Source of the DNA: an uncultured Eubacteriales bacterium
GTDB lineage: Bacteria > Bacillota > Clostridia > Oscillospirales > Acutalibacteraceae
NCBI GenBank assembly: GCA_934444365.1
Contig: CAKSCM010000004.1
Coordinates: 62,001-126,000, forward strand
Reading direction: 5' to 3'
DNA: 64,000 bases
Position numbers and translations under genes: made by a program. Shown here piece after piece: positions 44,615-53,934 of the stretch. Below the pieces are notes generated by a model. The model searched no databases, was not told where the DNA came from, and saw nothing but the letters and a program-made list of their open reading frames with translations. Position 1 is the first letter of the stretch. Every line of letters starts with the position of its first letter.

Positions 44615-45307
44615 TTAATCGAGCTTAAACCACTCAGCGGCTCTTTTAAACCTCGGGGTTATCTCGAAATACTTATCCGTCAACCTTGTAAAAATGCCTA
44701 TTATCGTCCCGTTTGCAACCGCCATTATAAGGGTTCCGAAGCTGACCCCTTTAAACCCTCCGAAAAACACGAGGGTCATAATTGTGGCACAGGCAAGGCA
44801 GACAAGATCAAAGCAGGTTTTAAAAACCGGTGTTTTAATGCCGTATTTTCCGCTTACCGCTTTAACAAAAAAGTCGTACACCTGCGGATACAGATAGGTT
44901 TTGAAAAAAAGCGCGACGGCAAGGGAGGTAAGCAGCATTCCGCCGGCGAACATAAGTATTCTGCACCACATAGCCATGCTCCCCGGAGCGGTTTTTTCGG
45001 GATTGAATACGGGAATAAGCCGCCACAGATCAAGCGCCGCTCCGTAAATAATGCAGGTTGCAAAGGAGCAAAGATAAACAACCTTAAACCTTCTCATAAC
45101 AAGGCACAGCACCGCAAAAAGCCCGGCCTGTATGACGTATTCGGCCTGCCCGAAGGAAAGCCAGCCGACCTTAAGGCTGAGTATGTAAGCCGGGGCAACT
45201 ATCATGGATACCCCAAAGCCGGTCGATGATATCATCGCCACGGCAAAGGACAAAAGCGCAACGGCCGCTATGTACACCGTTTCGCTGTGAATATGTATTT
45301 TTTTCAT
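44615..45307 (-). CDS. YczE/YitT-like integral membrane protein
   Basis: 230 residues from the ATG at 45307, 6 nt after GGGAAGTG. About five or six hydrophobic helices are visible, starting with YIAAVALLSFAVAMISSTGF and GVSMIVAPAYILSL. The pattern matches the YczE/YyaS (DUF6198-type) family of bacterial membrane proteins with no established substrate; a transport role is often guessed. The C-terminus is charged and cytoplasmic. It is monocistronic. Confidence 0.8.
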   Translation of the reverse strand: MKKIHIHSETVYIAAVALLSFAVAMISSTGFGVSMIVAPAYILSLKVGWLSFGQAEYVIQAGLFAVLCLVMRRFKVVYLCSFATCIIYGAALDLWRLIPVFNPEKTAPGSMAMWCRILMFAGGMLLTSLAVALFFKTYLYPQVYDFFVKAVSGKYGIKTPVFKTCFDLVCLACATIMTLVFFGGFKGVSFGTLIMAVANGTIIGIFTRLTDKYFEITPRFKRAAEWFKLD

Positions 45308-45608
45308 GTTTTGCACTTCCCGTTTCCCCGGAGATAAAAGCTCTGTAAACTAAAAAATATGTCAATCAATAGCCGGGCCGTTGACCTACCGATCCCGACC
45401 GATCACCCGATCGCCCCGCCGGCCGACCTTACGGCTGACCCGACTATCCATCTGACGGCCGCCCGATAAACCGACCGGTTACTTACCCGTTAGTCCGTTA
45501 ATCCTTTTGGCGATATACCGACATGCCGATCTCCATAAGCCCTCAGCCGTCAGACCGACGTTACCGCCCGGAGATTAACTCTCAAAAGCCGGCTGCAACC
45601 TTTTCTAA
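45308..45608. other. word-repeat intergenic region
   Basis: From about 45380 to 45560 the plus strand is a mosaic of CCGACC, CGATCAC, CCGGCC and TTACCCGTTAG words. No gene, promoter or terminator recognised with confidence. Confidence 0.5.
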
Positions 45609-46283
45609 TCAGCCGAGATATTTAAAGGGAGAGAACTCCGGGTCGCTGAAATTGATTAAAAGCACACCCTTTTCGACCGATATCATCGCTTCCCGGGACA
45701 AAAACTCATTGCTCACCCCGAGGGCCGTTCTGAAATCGAGATGTGCGTCGGTTACCGTATATTTAAGGCCCTTTATGTTGACCCCGTCGGCGCTGTCTCC
45801 CATGCAAAAGACCGAAATATAGCCCGAAAGCTCCTTTCCAAAATGTATTTGAGAATTCTCGATAACCGTAAACACGGTATCTTTATCCACTAAAAATCCT
45901 CTTTTGCCCATGCCGCTTATGTGGGCGAGAAGCTGAAAATTGGCGATGGTATGATCCTGCCGTCTGCCTCCGAGACCGCCGTAAATTACAAACACATCGG
46001 CACCTTTACTTATCCCTAAATCGACCGACAGTCCGGTATCGGTATCATCCTTTTCGCTCGGGAAGGTAAGGACGTTTTCGCCCTGCACGGCGTGTCCGAG
46101 CGAGTCGAAATCGCCGAGGATAAAGTCGGGCGATATTCCGCTTTTTTTAAGGAATTCGAGCCCGGCGTCGGCCGCAACGACTATGTCTCCCCTGTTTTTA
46201 TCGGGCAAAAACGGGGTTCCGGAAATATCGGACGCCCCGTAAATAAAGCATATTTTACTGTTCTTTGTTTTCTCCGTTTTCAT
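45609..46283 (-). CDS. thiamine diphosphokinase
   Basis: 224 residues. Transfers pyrophosphate from ATP to thiamine to give thiamine diphosphate, the cofactor of enzymes such as the VOR/KOR complex in this window. Motifs: VVAADAGLEFL, FILGDFDSLG, KDDTDTGLSVDLGI and IYGGLGGRRQDHTIANF. The start lies 29 nt inside the V-ATPase subunit D gene, which means coupled translation with an operon that has no metabolic link to thiamine; this gene more often sits near rpe/rsgA in Firmicutes. Confidence 0.93.
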   Translation of the reverse strand: MKTEKTKNSKICFIYGASDISGTPFLPDKNRGDIVVAADAGLEFLKKSGISPDFILGDFDSLGHAVQGENVLTFPSEKDDTDTGLSVDLGISKGADVFVIYGGLGGRRQDHTIANFQLLAHISGMGKRGFLVDKDTVFTVIENSQIHFGKELSGYISVFCMGDSADGVNIKGLKYTVTDAHLDFRTALGVSNEFLSREAMISVEKGVLLINFSDPEFSPFKYLG

Positions 46284-46923
46284 TTTTCGACATGCCTTTT
46301 CGCGGTGATTTTTTGGCCTCTTTTTGCTGCTTTATGACCTTCATGTGCGAGAAGTCCTCGCGTTCCTTTTCCTCAAGCGAATCGGAGATAAAACGCACCG
46401 TCTCGTTATATCCGGGAATTACGATGTTCTGCAGGGCATTCGCCCGCTTTTGGGTCTTGTTTATCGCCACGGCCAGCCTGTAAACGCTGTTTTCCACCTC
46501 GGCTAATTTTACCGTAAGCTTTTTGACCTCGTCGAACTTGAAATAGGCCTCGTCAAGGGCCGAATTGGTGGCGTAAAAGCCGAAATGATTCTTCGGCTCG
46601 CTCTCCTTTAAGCTTACAACCGGCAGCTCGACCCCCATTACCGAACGGACCTTTACCGTTATTCCGTCCTCCACCGGGACGGCACGGGCCAGCTCGTCGC
46701 ACACACCGAGGGTGACGTTCGCGCGCTGCAAGGCCTTATACGCCTCGGCAAAAAGCCCGTTTATCCTGCTTTGCAGATCCTTGGCGACATCTATCATACC
46801 CATGGTCTCACGTATAAGGATGTTGCGCTTACGGTCGAGCAGCTCATATCCGGTCTTGGCGAGCTCCAACGATCTTTTAACCGCTATAAGATTGCCCTTT
46901 GTCGGGCTCATCTGATACATCAT
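46255..46923 (-). CDS. V-type ATP synthase subunit D
   Basis: 222 residues. Central-stalk subunit that couples rotation between the catalytic A3B3 head and the membrane ring. The family start MSPTKGNLIAVKRSLELAKT is clear, followed by long coiled-coil helices and a basic C-terminal tail (KVIKQQKEAKKSPRKG). Two ATG codons stand together at the start and the ribosome binding site is weak, so the exact start is uncertain. It follows subunit B after 207 nt that include a hairpin. Confidence 0.95.
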   Translation of the reverse strand: MMYQMSPTKGNLIAVKRSLELAKTGYELLDRKRNILIRETMGMIDVAKDLQSRINGLFAEAYKALQRANVTLGVCDELARAVPVEDGITVKVRSVMGVELPVVSLKESEPKNHFGFYATNSALDEAYFKFDEVKKLTVKLAEVENSVYRLAVAINKTQKRANALQNIVIPGYNETVRFISDSLEEKEREDFSHMKVIKQQKEAKKSPRKGMSKNENGENKEQ

Positions 46924-47098
46924 AAGGCTTGAATCTCACATTCCTTAAGTGAATTTGCTTTAAAAGGCGAATTTTACTTCAAAACCGACCGCAAAAAGCG
47001 TTTGGTTTTTCGGATTTTGCTTTGGGTTCTTCGTTTTACGTTTTTGTTTTACGTTTTTATAGATGTTGCTCCATATTATATGGACAACACAACCGCCC

Positions 47099-47126
47099 GG
47101 GATTTTTAAAAAGGAATTAAAAATCC
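47099..47126 (-). terminator. hairpin between V-ATPase B and D genes
   Basis: GGATTTTTAA and TTAAAAATCC pair perfectly around 8 nt, directly after the B stop codon. It may be a partial terminator or a processing or stability hairpin setting the ratio of B to D. Confidence 0.45.
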
Positions 47127-47130
47127 GGAT

Positions 47131-48528
47131 TTATTTCTCCCGCCCGGAGGTATTTTCTATGTAATACTTGTCAAGCAGCTTTTTGTCTATACGGTCAAGC
47201 TCGGACTTCGGCAGCATTGACACAAGCCGCCAGCCGAGATCGAGGGTGTCGGCAATGGTGCGGTTTTCGTTTTCCTTCTGGTTTATAAACTGAGCCTCAA
47301 AGGCGTCGCCGAAGGCTATGTATTTTTTATCGATATCCGACAGCTCCTCCTCGCCTATTACCGAGGCGAGAGAGCGGGCCTCCTGCACCTTTGCACAGCA
47401 GGCAAATATCTGGTTCGAAAGGGCAACGTGATCCTCTCTGGTCATTCCGTCGCCTATGCCGTCCTTCATCAGTCGCGACAGGCTTTGCAGCACGCCGACC
47501 GGCGGATTTATCCCCTTTGCGTCAAGGGTGCGGTCAAGCACTATCTGCCCCTCGGTTATATAGGCCGTAAGGTCGGGCACCGGATGGGTTATGTCGTCGT
47601 TGGGCATGGTTAAAATGGGGATCTGTGTAACCGAGCCCTTTTTGCCCTTTATCATGCCGGCACGCTCATATAAGGAGGCGAATTCCGAATACAGATATCC
47701 CGGGAATCCCTTTCTTCCGGGGATTTCTCCCTTTGAGGAGGAGAATTCCCTGAGCGCCTCGGCATATGAGGTCATATCGGTCATAACGACCAGAATGTGC
47801 ATTCCGAGGTCAAATGCCAGATATTCGGCCGCCGTAAGGGCGCACCGCGGAGTAAGTATACGTTCGATGATCGGATCATCCGAAAGATTAAGGAACATTA
47901 CAACCTTTTGTATAACGCCCGAGGCTTCAAATGCGTTTCTGAAATAGGCCGCGACGTCGTTTTTAACACCCATTGCGGCAAAAACCACGGCAAAATCACC
48001 GTCCGACGAATCGCCCGATATTCTGGCCTGACGGACGATCTGGGCGGCAAGCTCGTTATGCTTCATGCCCGAGCCCGAAAAAATCGGCAGCTTTTGTCCC
48101 CGTATAAGGGTGGTCATGGCGTCTATTGAGGAGATTCCGGTCTGTATAAAGTTCCTCGGATACTCGCGCGAGACGGGATTTATCGCGCTGCCGTTTATGT
48201 CCCGTTTTATAACCGGATAAACCTCGCTTAAGCCGTCTATCGGCTTGCCGGTACCGCTGAACACACGGCCGAGAATCTCGGGAGCCAAGGGCATTTCCAT
48301 CGGATGGCCGGTAAAAACCGTGCGGACGTTGCCGAGCGATATTCCGGCGGTTCCCTCAAATACCTGAACGATGGCATTGTCTCCGTCTATTACCACCACA
48401 CGGCCGAGCCGCCTTGTCCCGTCAGGCATTCGAAGCTCGACCGTTTCCTCAAAGGAAACGTCCTTCATGCCGCTCATCGCAACGAGCGATCCGTTTATTT
48501 CATTAAGACCCAAATGTTCGGTAAGCAT
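47131..48528 (-). CDS. V-type ATP synthase subunit B
   Basis: 465 residues, standard length. Non-catalytic nucleotide-binding subunit. Segments: LGLNEINGSLVAMSGM, IQTGISSIDAMTTLIRGQKL, PIFSGSGMKHNELAAQIVRQ and ILTMPNDDITHPVPDLTAYI. It forms the A3B3 head with subunit A. AAAGGA precedes the ATG. It follows the A gene by 118 nt. Confidence 0.98.
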   Translation of the reverse strand: MLTEHLGLNEINGSLVAMSGMKDVSFEETVELRMPDGTRRLGRVVVIDGDNAIVQVFEGTAGISLGNVRTVFTGHPMEMPLAPEILGRVFSGTGKPIDGLSEVYPVIKRDINGSAINPVSREYPRNFIQTGISSIDAMTTLIRGQKLPIFSGSGMKHNELAAQIVRQARISGDSSDGDFAVVFAAMGVKNDVAAYFRNAFEASGVIQKVVMFLNLSDDPIIERILTPRCALTAAEYLAFDLGMHILVVMTDMTSYAEALREFSSSKGEIPGRKGFPGYLYSEFASLYERAGMIKGKKGSVTQIPILTMPNDDITHPVPDLTAYITEGQIVLDRTLDAKGINPPVGVLQSLSRLMKDGIGDGMTREDHVALSNQIFACCAKVQEARSLASVIGEEELSDIDKKYIAFGDAFEAQFINQKENENRTIADTLDLGWRLVSMLPKSELDRIDKKLLDKYYIENTSGREK

Positions 48529-48646
48529 TTTTTATCTGTCCTTTCGCTTTTGCGTAATGGTTATATCCGAACTACGCCTTAAGTTGAATTTAATGTGAAT
48601 TTTTTTACAGCCGACGATCTGCATTCGCCGGTTCCCGGCCGCAAAT

Positions 48647-50422
48647 TTAAAGCTTATCGGCTTCCTCAAGGGAATCTATCGTCTCGTCAACCAGCTTTTC
48701 GTAATCGGCGAAGGCGGCTGTATTATCGTTGGTCACCTCATATTTTACCGACATTACCTTTTCAAAAATGCCGGTCTCATGCACCTTCGAAACGGGAATT
48801 CCCGAGGCCACAAGCGCGTCGCACCGATGATACAGTTTAAGAATAAGCTTCATCATCAAAAACTGCTTTTTAAGGGGAACGTATGTATCGTCCTTATGAT
48901 AGGCGTTTTGCTGCAAAAAGCCGTTTCGTATGACCTTGGCGATATCGATTATCAGCTTTTGTCTGTCTGGCAGAACATCGGAGCCTATGAGCTTTACTAT
49001 CTCCATAAGCTGATTTTCCTGCCTCAGGATAACCAGTATCTCGTTACGGTATTTCATGAAATCCGGATCGACGTTAAGGGAGTACCAGTCGGACAGCTCC
49101 CTGTCGTATTCCGAATAGCTCTGCATCCAGTTTATTGCCGGATAATGGCGCGAATAGGCAAGCGACCGATCAAGCGCCCAAAAGCAGCGTATAAATCTTT
49201 TTGTATTCTGGGTTACCGGCTCGGAAAAATCGGCGCCCTGAGGGGAAACGGCTCCTATAACGGTTATCGATCCCTCGCTGCCGTTAAGATTTTTGAAGTA
49301 TCCGGCGCGCTCGTAAAAGGCCGCAAGACGCGACGGCAGATATGCCGGGAAGCCCTCCTCGGCCGGCATTTCCTCAAGCCGTCCGGAAATTTCTCTTAAG
49401 GCCTCGGCCCAACGGGAGGTCGAATCGGCCATCATGGCGACATGATAGCCCATGTCGCGGTAGTATTCCGCAAGGGTTATTCCTGTATAAATTGAGGCCT
49501 CGCGCGCCGCAACCGGCATGTTCGACGTGTTGGCTATAAGCACGGTGCGGTCTTTAAGCTCGGCGCCGGTTCTCGGGTCGACCAAGCCTCCGAATTCGTC
49601 GAGAACCTGGGTCATCTCGTTGCCGCGCTCGCCGCATCCGACGTATATGATTATATCGGCGTCGCTCCATTTGGCGAGCTGATGCTGGGTCATGGTTTTG
49701 CCCGTACCGAATCCGCCCGGTATTGCCGCCGTTCCGCCCTTTGCTATCGGGAAAAGGGTGTCTATTACCCTTTGTCCGGTAATGAGCGGACGCTCGGGGG
49801 TCTGTCTCGCCGCGGTGGGACGGGGGGTGCGTATAGGCCACATCTGACAAAGGGTAAGCGGCACCTGACGGCCGGTTTTGTCGTCGTTTATTATGGCTAT
49901 GGTATCGTTTACGGTGTAATCTCCGTTTTCGGCCGCAAAAACCACCTTGCCCGAAAGACCGGGACGGAGCATGACCTTATGGGTTATTACCGGCGTTTCG
50001 GGACAGGTCGCGTAAACGTCGCCGGGGACAAGGGTGTCGCCCTCTTTGACCGTTACCTCAACCGACCATTTGCGCTCGGTATCAAGCGGAGAAACGGCGC
50101 TTCCCCTTGCTATAAAGGGGCCGCTCGCCTTTTCAACGTCGCGAAGCGGACGCTGTATTCCGTCGAAAATATTGCCGATTATTCCCGGTCCCAGGGCAAG
50201 CGACATGGGCGCTCCGGCCCCGACGACCGGCTCGCCGGCTTTTAGTCCGGTTGTGGATTCGTACACCTGAATTACGGTGCGGTCCTCCTTTATGCCTATA
50301 ACCTCGCCGACCAACCGATCCTGCCCAACATAGACCATTTCGGCCATGGAGAAGCCCTGGGTATCGGCGACGGTTATAACCGGCCCGTTTATTCCGAATA
50401 TTGTTTTTTTGGTCATTTTCAT
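48647..50422 (-). CDS. V-type ATP synthase subunit A
   Basis: 591 residues. Catalytic subunit with Walker A GGFGTGKTMTQHQLAKW, IIYVGCGERGNEMTQVLDEF and DSTSRWAEALREISG. It hydrolyses or makes ATP in exchange for proton or sodium flow. It is the first visible gene of its unit, yet the usual upstream genes for subunits I, K, E, C and F are absent: upstream lies a 326-nt word-repeat region and an unrelated glycan operon. A nearby ATG (50416) is an alternative start. Confidence 0.98.
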   Translation of the reverse strand: MKMTKKTIFGINGPVITVADTQGFSMAEMVYVGQDRLVGEVIGIKEDRTVIQVYESTTGLKAGEPVVGAGAPMSLALGPGIIGNIFDGIQRPLRDVEKASGPFIARGSAVSPLDTERKWSVEVTVKEGDTLVPGDVYATCPETPVITHKVMLRPGLSGKVVFAAENGDYTVNDTIAIINDDKTGRQVPLTLCQMWPIRTPRPTAARQTPERPLITGQRVIDTLFPIAKGGTAAIPGGFGTGKTMTQHQLAKWSDADIIIYVGCGERGNEMTQVLDEFGGLVDPRTGAELKDRTVLIANTSNMPVAAREASIYTGITLAEYYRDMGYHVAMMADSTSRWAEALREISGRLEEMPAEEGFPAYLPSRLAAFYERAGYFKNLNGSEGSITVIGAVSPQGADFSEPVTQNTKRFIRCFWALDRSLAYSRHYPAINWMQSYSEYDRELSDWYSLNVDPDFMKYRNEILVILRQENQLMEIVKLIGSDVLPDRQKLIIDIAKVIRNGFLQQNAYHKDDTYVPLKKQFLMMKLILKLYHRCDALVASGIPVSKVHETGIFEKVMSVKYEVTNDNTAAFADYEKLVDETIDSLEEADKL

Positions 50423-50748
50423 CCGAGCCTTTCAATAAATTGAAAAATGAAAAAGTAAAAAGTGAAAATAAATTAAAATAAAGGAATGGAAGTGAGGTGA
50501 TGTAATATAAAGCGATCAAAAATGTCCGGCGGTGTTTTACGGTTTTACCGTTTTCGCACCTTTTACCGACCTTGCAAACGGCGGTTAAAAGGGTCGCGGA
50601 CCGATTCCGGTCGGTTGACGGCCGCGACCTATGATTGTCAGCCGCAACCGATGAATGAAATACAGTAGTCAGCGGTTAATCGGTCGGCTCTCGGCGATCG
50701 GTTATCGATTACGGTTGACGGCCGGCCAACAAACACATTAAAAAACGT
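50423..50748. other. word-repeat intergenic region upstream of V-ATPase A
   Basis: An AT-rich, G-poor stretch next to the V-ATPase start is followed from about 50570 to 50730 by a CGGTTGA/CGATTA/CCGGTC word mosaic. No clear promoter or gene recognised. Confidence 0.5.
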
Positions 50749-51405
50749 CTACTTTTTAAATACGCACATAACGGTGCGGAAAAGAACCTTTATATCGCGC
50801 CAGACGCCGACATTCGCGGTGTATTTAAGATTTATTGCCATTTTGTCGGGCAGGACCGTATCGATATAATACTGCTCGGGGTCCTCCTTATCCTTTAAAA
50901 GCTCATTCTCGTATCGGTAGGCAATGCTCGCCTCCCCCGATATTCCGGGAGCAAGCAGCAGGGTCGAGAGCATCTCGGGCGTATATTTATCAACGTATTT
51001 TTTAACCTCCGGCCTGGTGCCCACAAGGGACATATCACCTATAAAAACGTTGAACAGCTGGGGAAATTCGTCAATCCTTGTCTGCCGCAAAAATGCGCCG
51101 GGCTTTGTTATTCGCGGATCGTCCTCGCCCACGGTGAGCGCTCCGCCGATCTTGTCGGCGTTTTGCACCATGGTGCGGAATTTAAATATCCGTATTTCGC
51201 GTAAATCCCGGCCGACCCTTTTCTGCCGGTAGAATACCGGTCCGCCGTCGTTTATCTTTACGGCCACGGCAGCGCAAAGCATAATCGGAGAAAGAAGAAT
51301 TATAACTATAAGCGCTATTATTATATCGCCCAGTCTTTTAAAAAACAGCGATACACGCTTACGGCGCAATATGTCATAATACGGCTTTACAGCCTCATTT
51401 TGCAT
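50749..51405 (-). CDS. bacterial sugar transferase (phosphoglycosyl transferase)
   Basis: 218 residues from the ATG at 51405, which overlaps the aminotransferase stop by 11 nt. Monotopic membrane enzyme that moves a phospho-sugar from a UDP-sugar to undecaprenyl phosphate, starting a glycan. The reentrant hydrophobic segment (IIALIVIILLSPIMLCAAVA), GPVFYRQKRVGRDL, IFKFRTM and RQTRIDEFPQLFNV with IGDMSLVGTRPE are the family signature. It is the last gene of the glycan operon. A start 45 nt upstream is possible but has no binding site. Confidence 0.94.
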   Translation of the reverse strand: MQNEAVKPYYDILRRKRVSLFFKRLGDIIIALIVIILLSPIMLCAAVAVKINDGGPVFYRQKRVGRDLREIRIFKFRTMVQNADKIGGALTVGEDDPRITKPGAFLRQTRIDEFPQLFNVFIGDMSLVGTRPEVKKYVDKYTPEMLSTLLLAPGISGEASIAYRYENELLKDKEDPEQYYIDTVLPDKMAINLKYTANVGVWRDIKVLFRTVMCVFKK

Positions 51406-52564
51406 TGTCTCGGGCAATTTCCGCCACGGCGTCAGCAACATACAGTACATCGTCCTTTGTCATTGATGGATTAAGGGGAATGGAGATTATCTCCTCAAAG
51501 AAGTGCTCGGCACCGGGGCAGTCGCCGGGCTTGGTTCCGAAATGCTCGCGATAAAACGGATGCAGATGCACCGGAATAAAGTGAACGCTCGTGCCGACAA
51601 GATATTTGTCGGTAAGGATATCTATAAACTCGTCGCGGTCGATTTTAAGCTCGCCCTTTTTGATCTTGATGCCGTAAATGTGCCATGCGTTGCGGCCGAG
51701 GGTGGTGTCGGGAAGAATTCCGACGCCCTTTATATCGGCAAGCCGCTCGTTATAAATCTTCGCATACTCCTCGCGCTTTGCCTGCATTTCGTCGATGCGC
51801 GAAAGCTGAACAAGGCCGAGCGCCGCCGCAATGTCGGTCATGTTGTATTTAAAGCCGGCCTCAAGCACGTCGTAGCGCCATTTTCCGCCCTTGCCGTAAC
51901 GGTTCCATGCCGTACGGGACATTCCGTGGCAGGAAAGCACCGCCGCCTTTTCGTAAAGCTCGTCGTCGTTGGTGGTAAGCATTCCGCCCTCGCCGGTGGC
52001 TATGTTCTTGGTCGCATAAAACGAAAAGGCCGTGGGGTTGCCGTCGGAGCCTATAAGCCTGTCCTTATAGGTGGTGTAAACCGCATGGGCCGCATCCTCA
52101 ATTACAAAAAGCCCGTGCTTTTTGGCAATGTCGTTTATTCTGTCCATATCGCACGGACGGCCGGCATAATGCACCGGAACAATAGCGCGGGTGCGCTCGG
52201 TTATAAGCTTTTCGATTCCGTCAACGTCGATAAGGCCGGTCTCGCTGTCGCAATCGGCAAAAACCGGAGTTGCGCCGCAATTGACAATGGTGTTTACGGT
52301 CGAGCAGAAGGTCATAGCGGTTACTATTACCTCGTCGCCCGGGCCGAGTCCTTTACCCTTCATTGCAAGATGAAGCGCCGCCGTGCAGGAATTGAGCGCC
52401 AAAGCGTGTTTTACGCCTATAAACTCGGCGAACTGCTTTTCAAATTCGGCGACCTTCGGTCCGCGCGACCACCAGTTGGACTCTATAGCCTCCAAAACGG
52501 CCGCATTTTCCCTCTCGTCATGCAAAGGAACGCAATAGGGAAGAAATTTATCTCTTATCTTCAT
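51395..52564 (-). CDS. DegT/DnrJ/EryC1/StrS sugar aminotransferase
   Basis: 389 residues. PLP enzyme that aminates a nucleotide keto-sugar. Motifs: ALNSCTAALHLAMKGKGLGP, GDEVIVTAMTFCSTVNTIV, FVIEDAAHAV, and the catalytic lysine in YATKNIATGEGGML. Together with the 4,6-dehydratase-like enzyme of the same operon it could make a 4-amino-4,6-dideoxy sugar. AAGG lies 8 nt before the ATG. It overlaps the sugar transferase gene. Confidence 0.94.
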   Translation of the reverse strand: MKIRDKFLPYCVPLHDERENAAVLEAIESNWWSRGPKVAEFEKQFAEFIGVKHALALNSCTAALHLAMKGKGLGPGDEVIVTAMTFCSTVNTIVNCGATPVFADCDSETGLIDVDGIEKLITERTRAIVPVHYAGRPCDMDRINDIAKKHGLFVIEDAAHAVYTTYKDRLIGSDGNPTAFSFYATKNIATGEGGMLTTNDDELYEKAAVLSCHGMSRTAWNRYGKGGKWRYDVLEAGFKYNMTDIAAALGLVQLSRIDEMQAKREEYAKIYNERLADIKGVGILPDTTLGRNAWHIYGIKIKKGELKIDRDEFIDILTDKYLVGTSVHFIPVHLHPFYREHFGTKPGDCPGAEHFFEEIISIPLNPSMTKDDVLYVADAVAEIARDNAK

Positions 52565-52671
52565 TTTTATGACCTTCTTTTTCTTTATTTCTTTGTGTAT
52601 TTAATGCTAATCCCAAATTATCGTCTGAAGCTTAACCTAAAAGCCCCGTGATCCGTTAATTTTAATAACCG

Positions 52672-53934
52672 TTACAAATCACGGCTGTTTTTATTGTTTC
52701 GCCTTATATTATCCGCGGTGTCCTCAAGAATCCGTAAAAATCTGTCGGCTAAAACCTTGTAATCATGATTTTTCACAACATAATCGTAGCCGTTTTTACC
52801 CATTTGGGTAAGCTGATCTTTCGGCGTATTCATAAGAACTCCTGCCGCTTCGGATATAGCCTTCGGATTCTCCGGCTCTACCGTTATTCCGCAATGCGCC
52901 TCCTCCACCGGGCGGTTGGACGAGCCCACACCGTATATTATCGGCTTTGCGGCCAGCATATAATCATAGAGCTTGTTCATGCCGACGCCGTAACTGTAAA
53001 GCGGCGATTTTTTCGCCCCTAAATACAGCACGTCGGCATATCCGAGCAGCTCGTGCATGCAGCGCTTTTTGACCGAATCGAGAAAAACTATATTTTCCCG
53101 CCCGTTTGCCCGTTTTATAAGCTCGGGCTTTTCGCTGCCGTTACCTACAAGCACCAGTGTGCACCCGTCGGGCAAGGTATCGGCCGAATCGATAAAGCAC
53201 CAAAGTGCGTTCGAGAGCGCATGACCCCCGGCATACATAATAACGAATTTTCCCTCGGACTTAAGCCGCGAAAGGGGTTCGGTCCACTCCCCTCCGAGCG
53301 GCTCGCACGACGCCTGAGGCTCGATAAACACCCCATTCGGGACATAGTGAAAATCCACCTTGTCGAATCCGATCTCCTTTATATGACGGTCGGCGTCGGG
53401 TAAGACCGACACCACCGTATCGCAGTTTTTGTAGCAGTAATTTTCGGCCATCTGAACCACCTGCATGGCAGGCTCCCACTTCGGCCGCGAGCCGAGCACC
53501 ATAAGCGACATCGGCCATATATCGTGAATTTCGTAACAGGTCGCGGCGCCGTTTATACGGGCGATCTTCACCGCCGGATAAACGTCCATGGGATAGGTCG
53601 AAGAATTTATAACGACATCGGGCTTGTATTTTTCCGCAATCGTACCGGCAAAACGCGACAGCTTGCCGATGAATGCGTACATGTTGCGTATACGTCTTAC
53701 CCGGTTGCCCACATATCGCGGCGTTTTGATCCAGGAAAACCGGACGCCCTCCTCGACCGTTTCAAAAAAATCGTACGGAGCCTCGGGATTTTTAGCCCTT
53801 AAATGGGAGTAATCGGCGGCAAGTATCGTCACATCATGGCCTAAGCGTGCCCATTCCCTCGCCATGTAAAAGGGTCTGAACTCCATACCCATTTTATCCG
53901 AGCCTGCATAATGGTCTATGTAAAGAATGTTCAT
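52672..53934 (-). CDS. glycosyltransferase family 4 (WbuB-like)
   Basis: 420 residues, GT-B fold. Donor and acceptor signatures: YIDHYAGSDKMGMEFRPFYM at the N-terminus and PIIYGVGSSNRPVEEAHCG in the C-terminal donor domain, where the glutamate of the E-x7-E region lies. It probably adds the second sugar to the lipid-linked chain in the cytoplasm. The first codon overlaps the oxidoreductase stop by 4 nt, so translation is coupled. Specificity is unknown. Confidence 0.92.
   Translation of the reverse strand: MNILYIDHYAGSDKMGMEFRPFYMAREWARLGHDVTILAADYSHLRAKNPEAPYDFFETVEEGVRFSWIKTPRYVGNRVRRIRNMYAFIGKLSRFAGTIAEKYKPDVVINSSTYPMDVYPAVKIARINGAATCYEIHDIWPMSLMVLGSRPKWEPAMQVVQMAENYCYKNCDTVVSVLPDADRHIKEIGFDKVDFHYVPNGVFIEPQASCEPLGGEWTEPLSRLKSEGKFVIMYAGGHALSNALWCFIDSADTLPDGCTLVLVGNGSEKPELIKRANGRENIVFLDSVKKRCMHELLGYADVLYLGAKKSPLYSYGVGMNKLYDYMLAAKPIIYGVGSSNRPVEEAHCGITVEPENPKAISEAAGVLMNTPKDQLTQMGKNGYDYVVKNHDYKVLADRFLRILEDTADNIRRNNKNSRDL

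Noticed and set aside
45609..46283. TPP riboswitch controlling thiamine diphosphokinase
   Set aside because: No CTGAGA/ACC core or leader exists; the gene starts inside the preceding gene.
51503..52651. Long plus-strand open frame opposite the DegT aminotransferase
   Set aside because: It is fully antisense to a clear aminotransferase gene, has no ribosome binding site and no recognisable domain.
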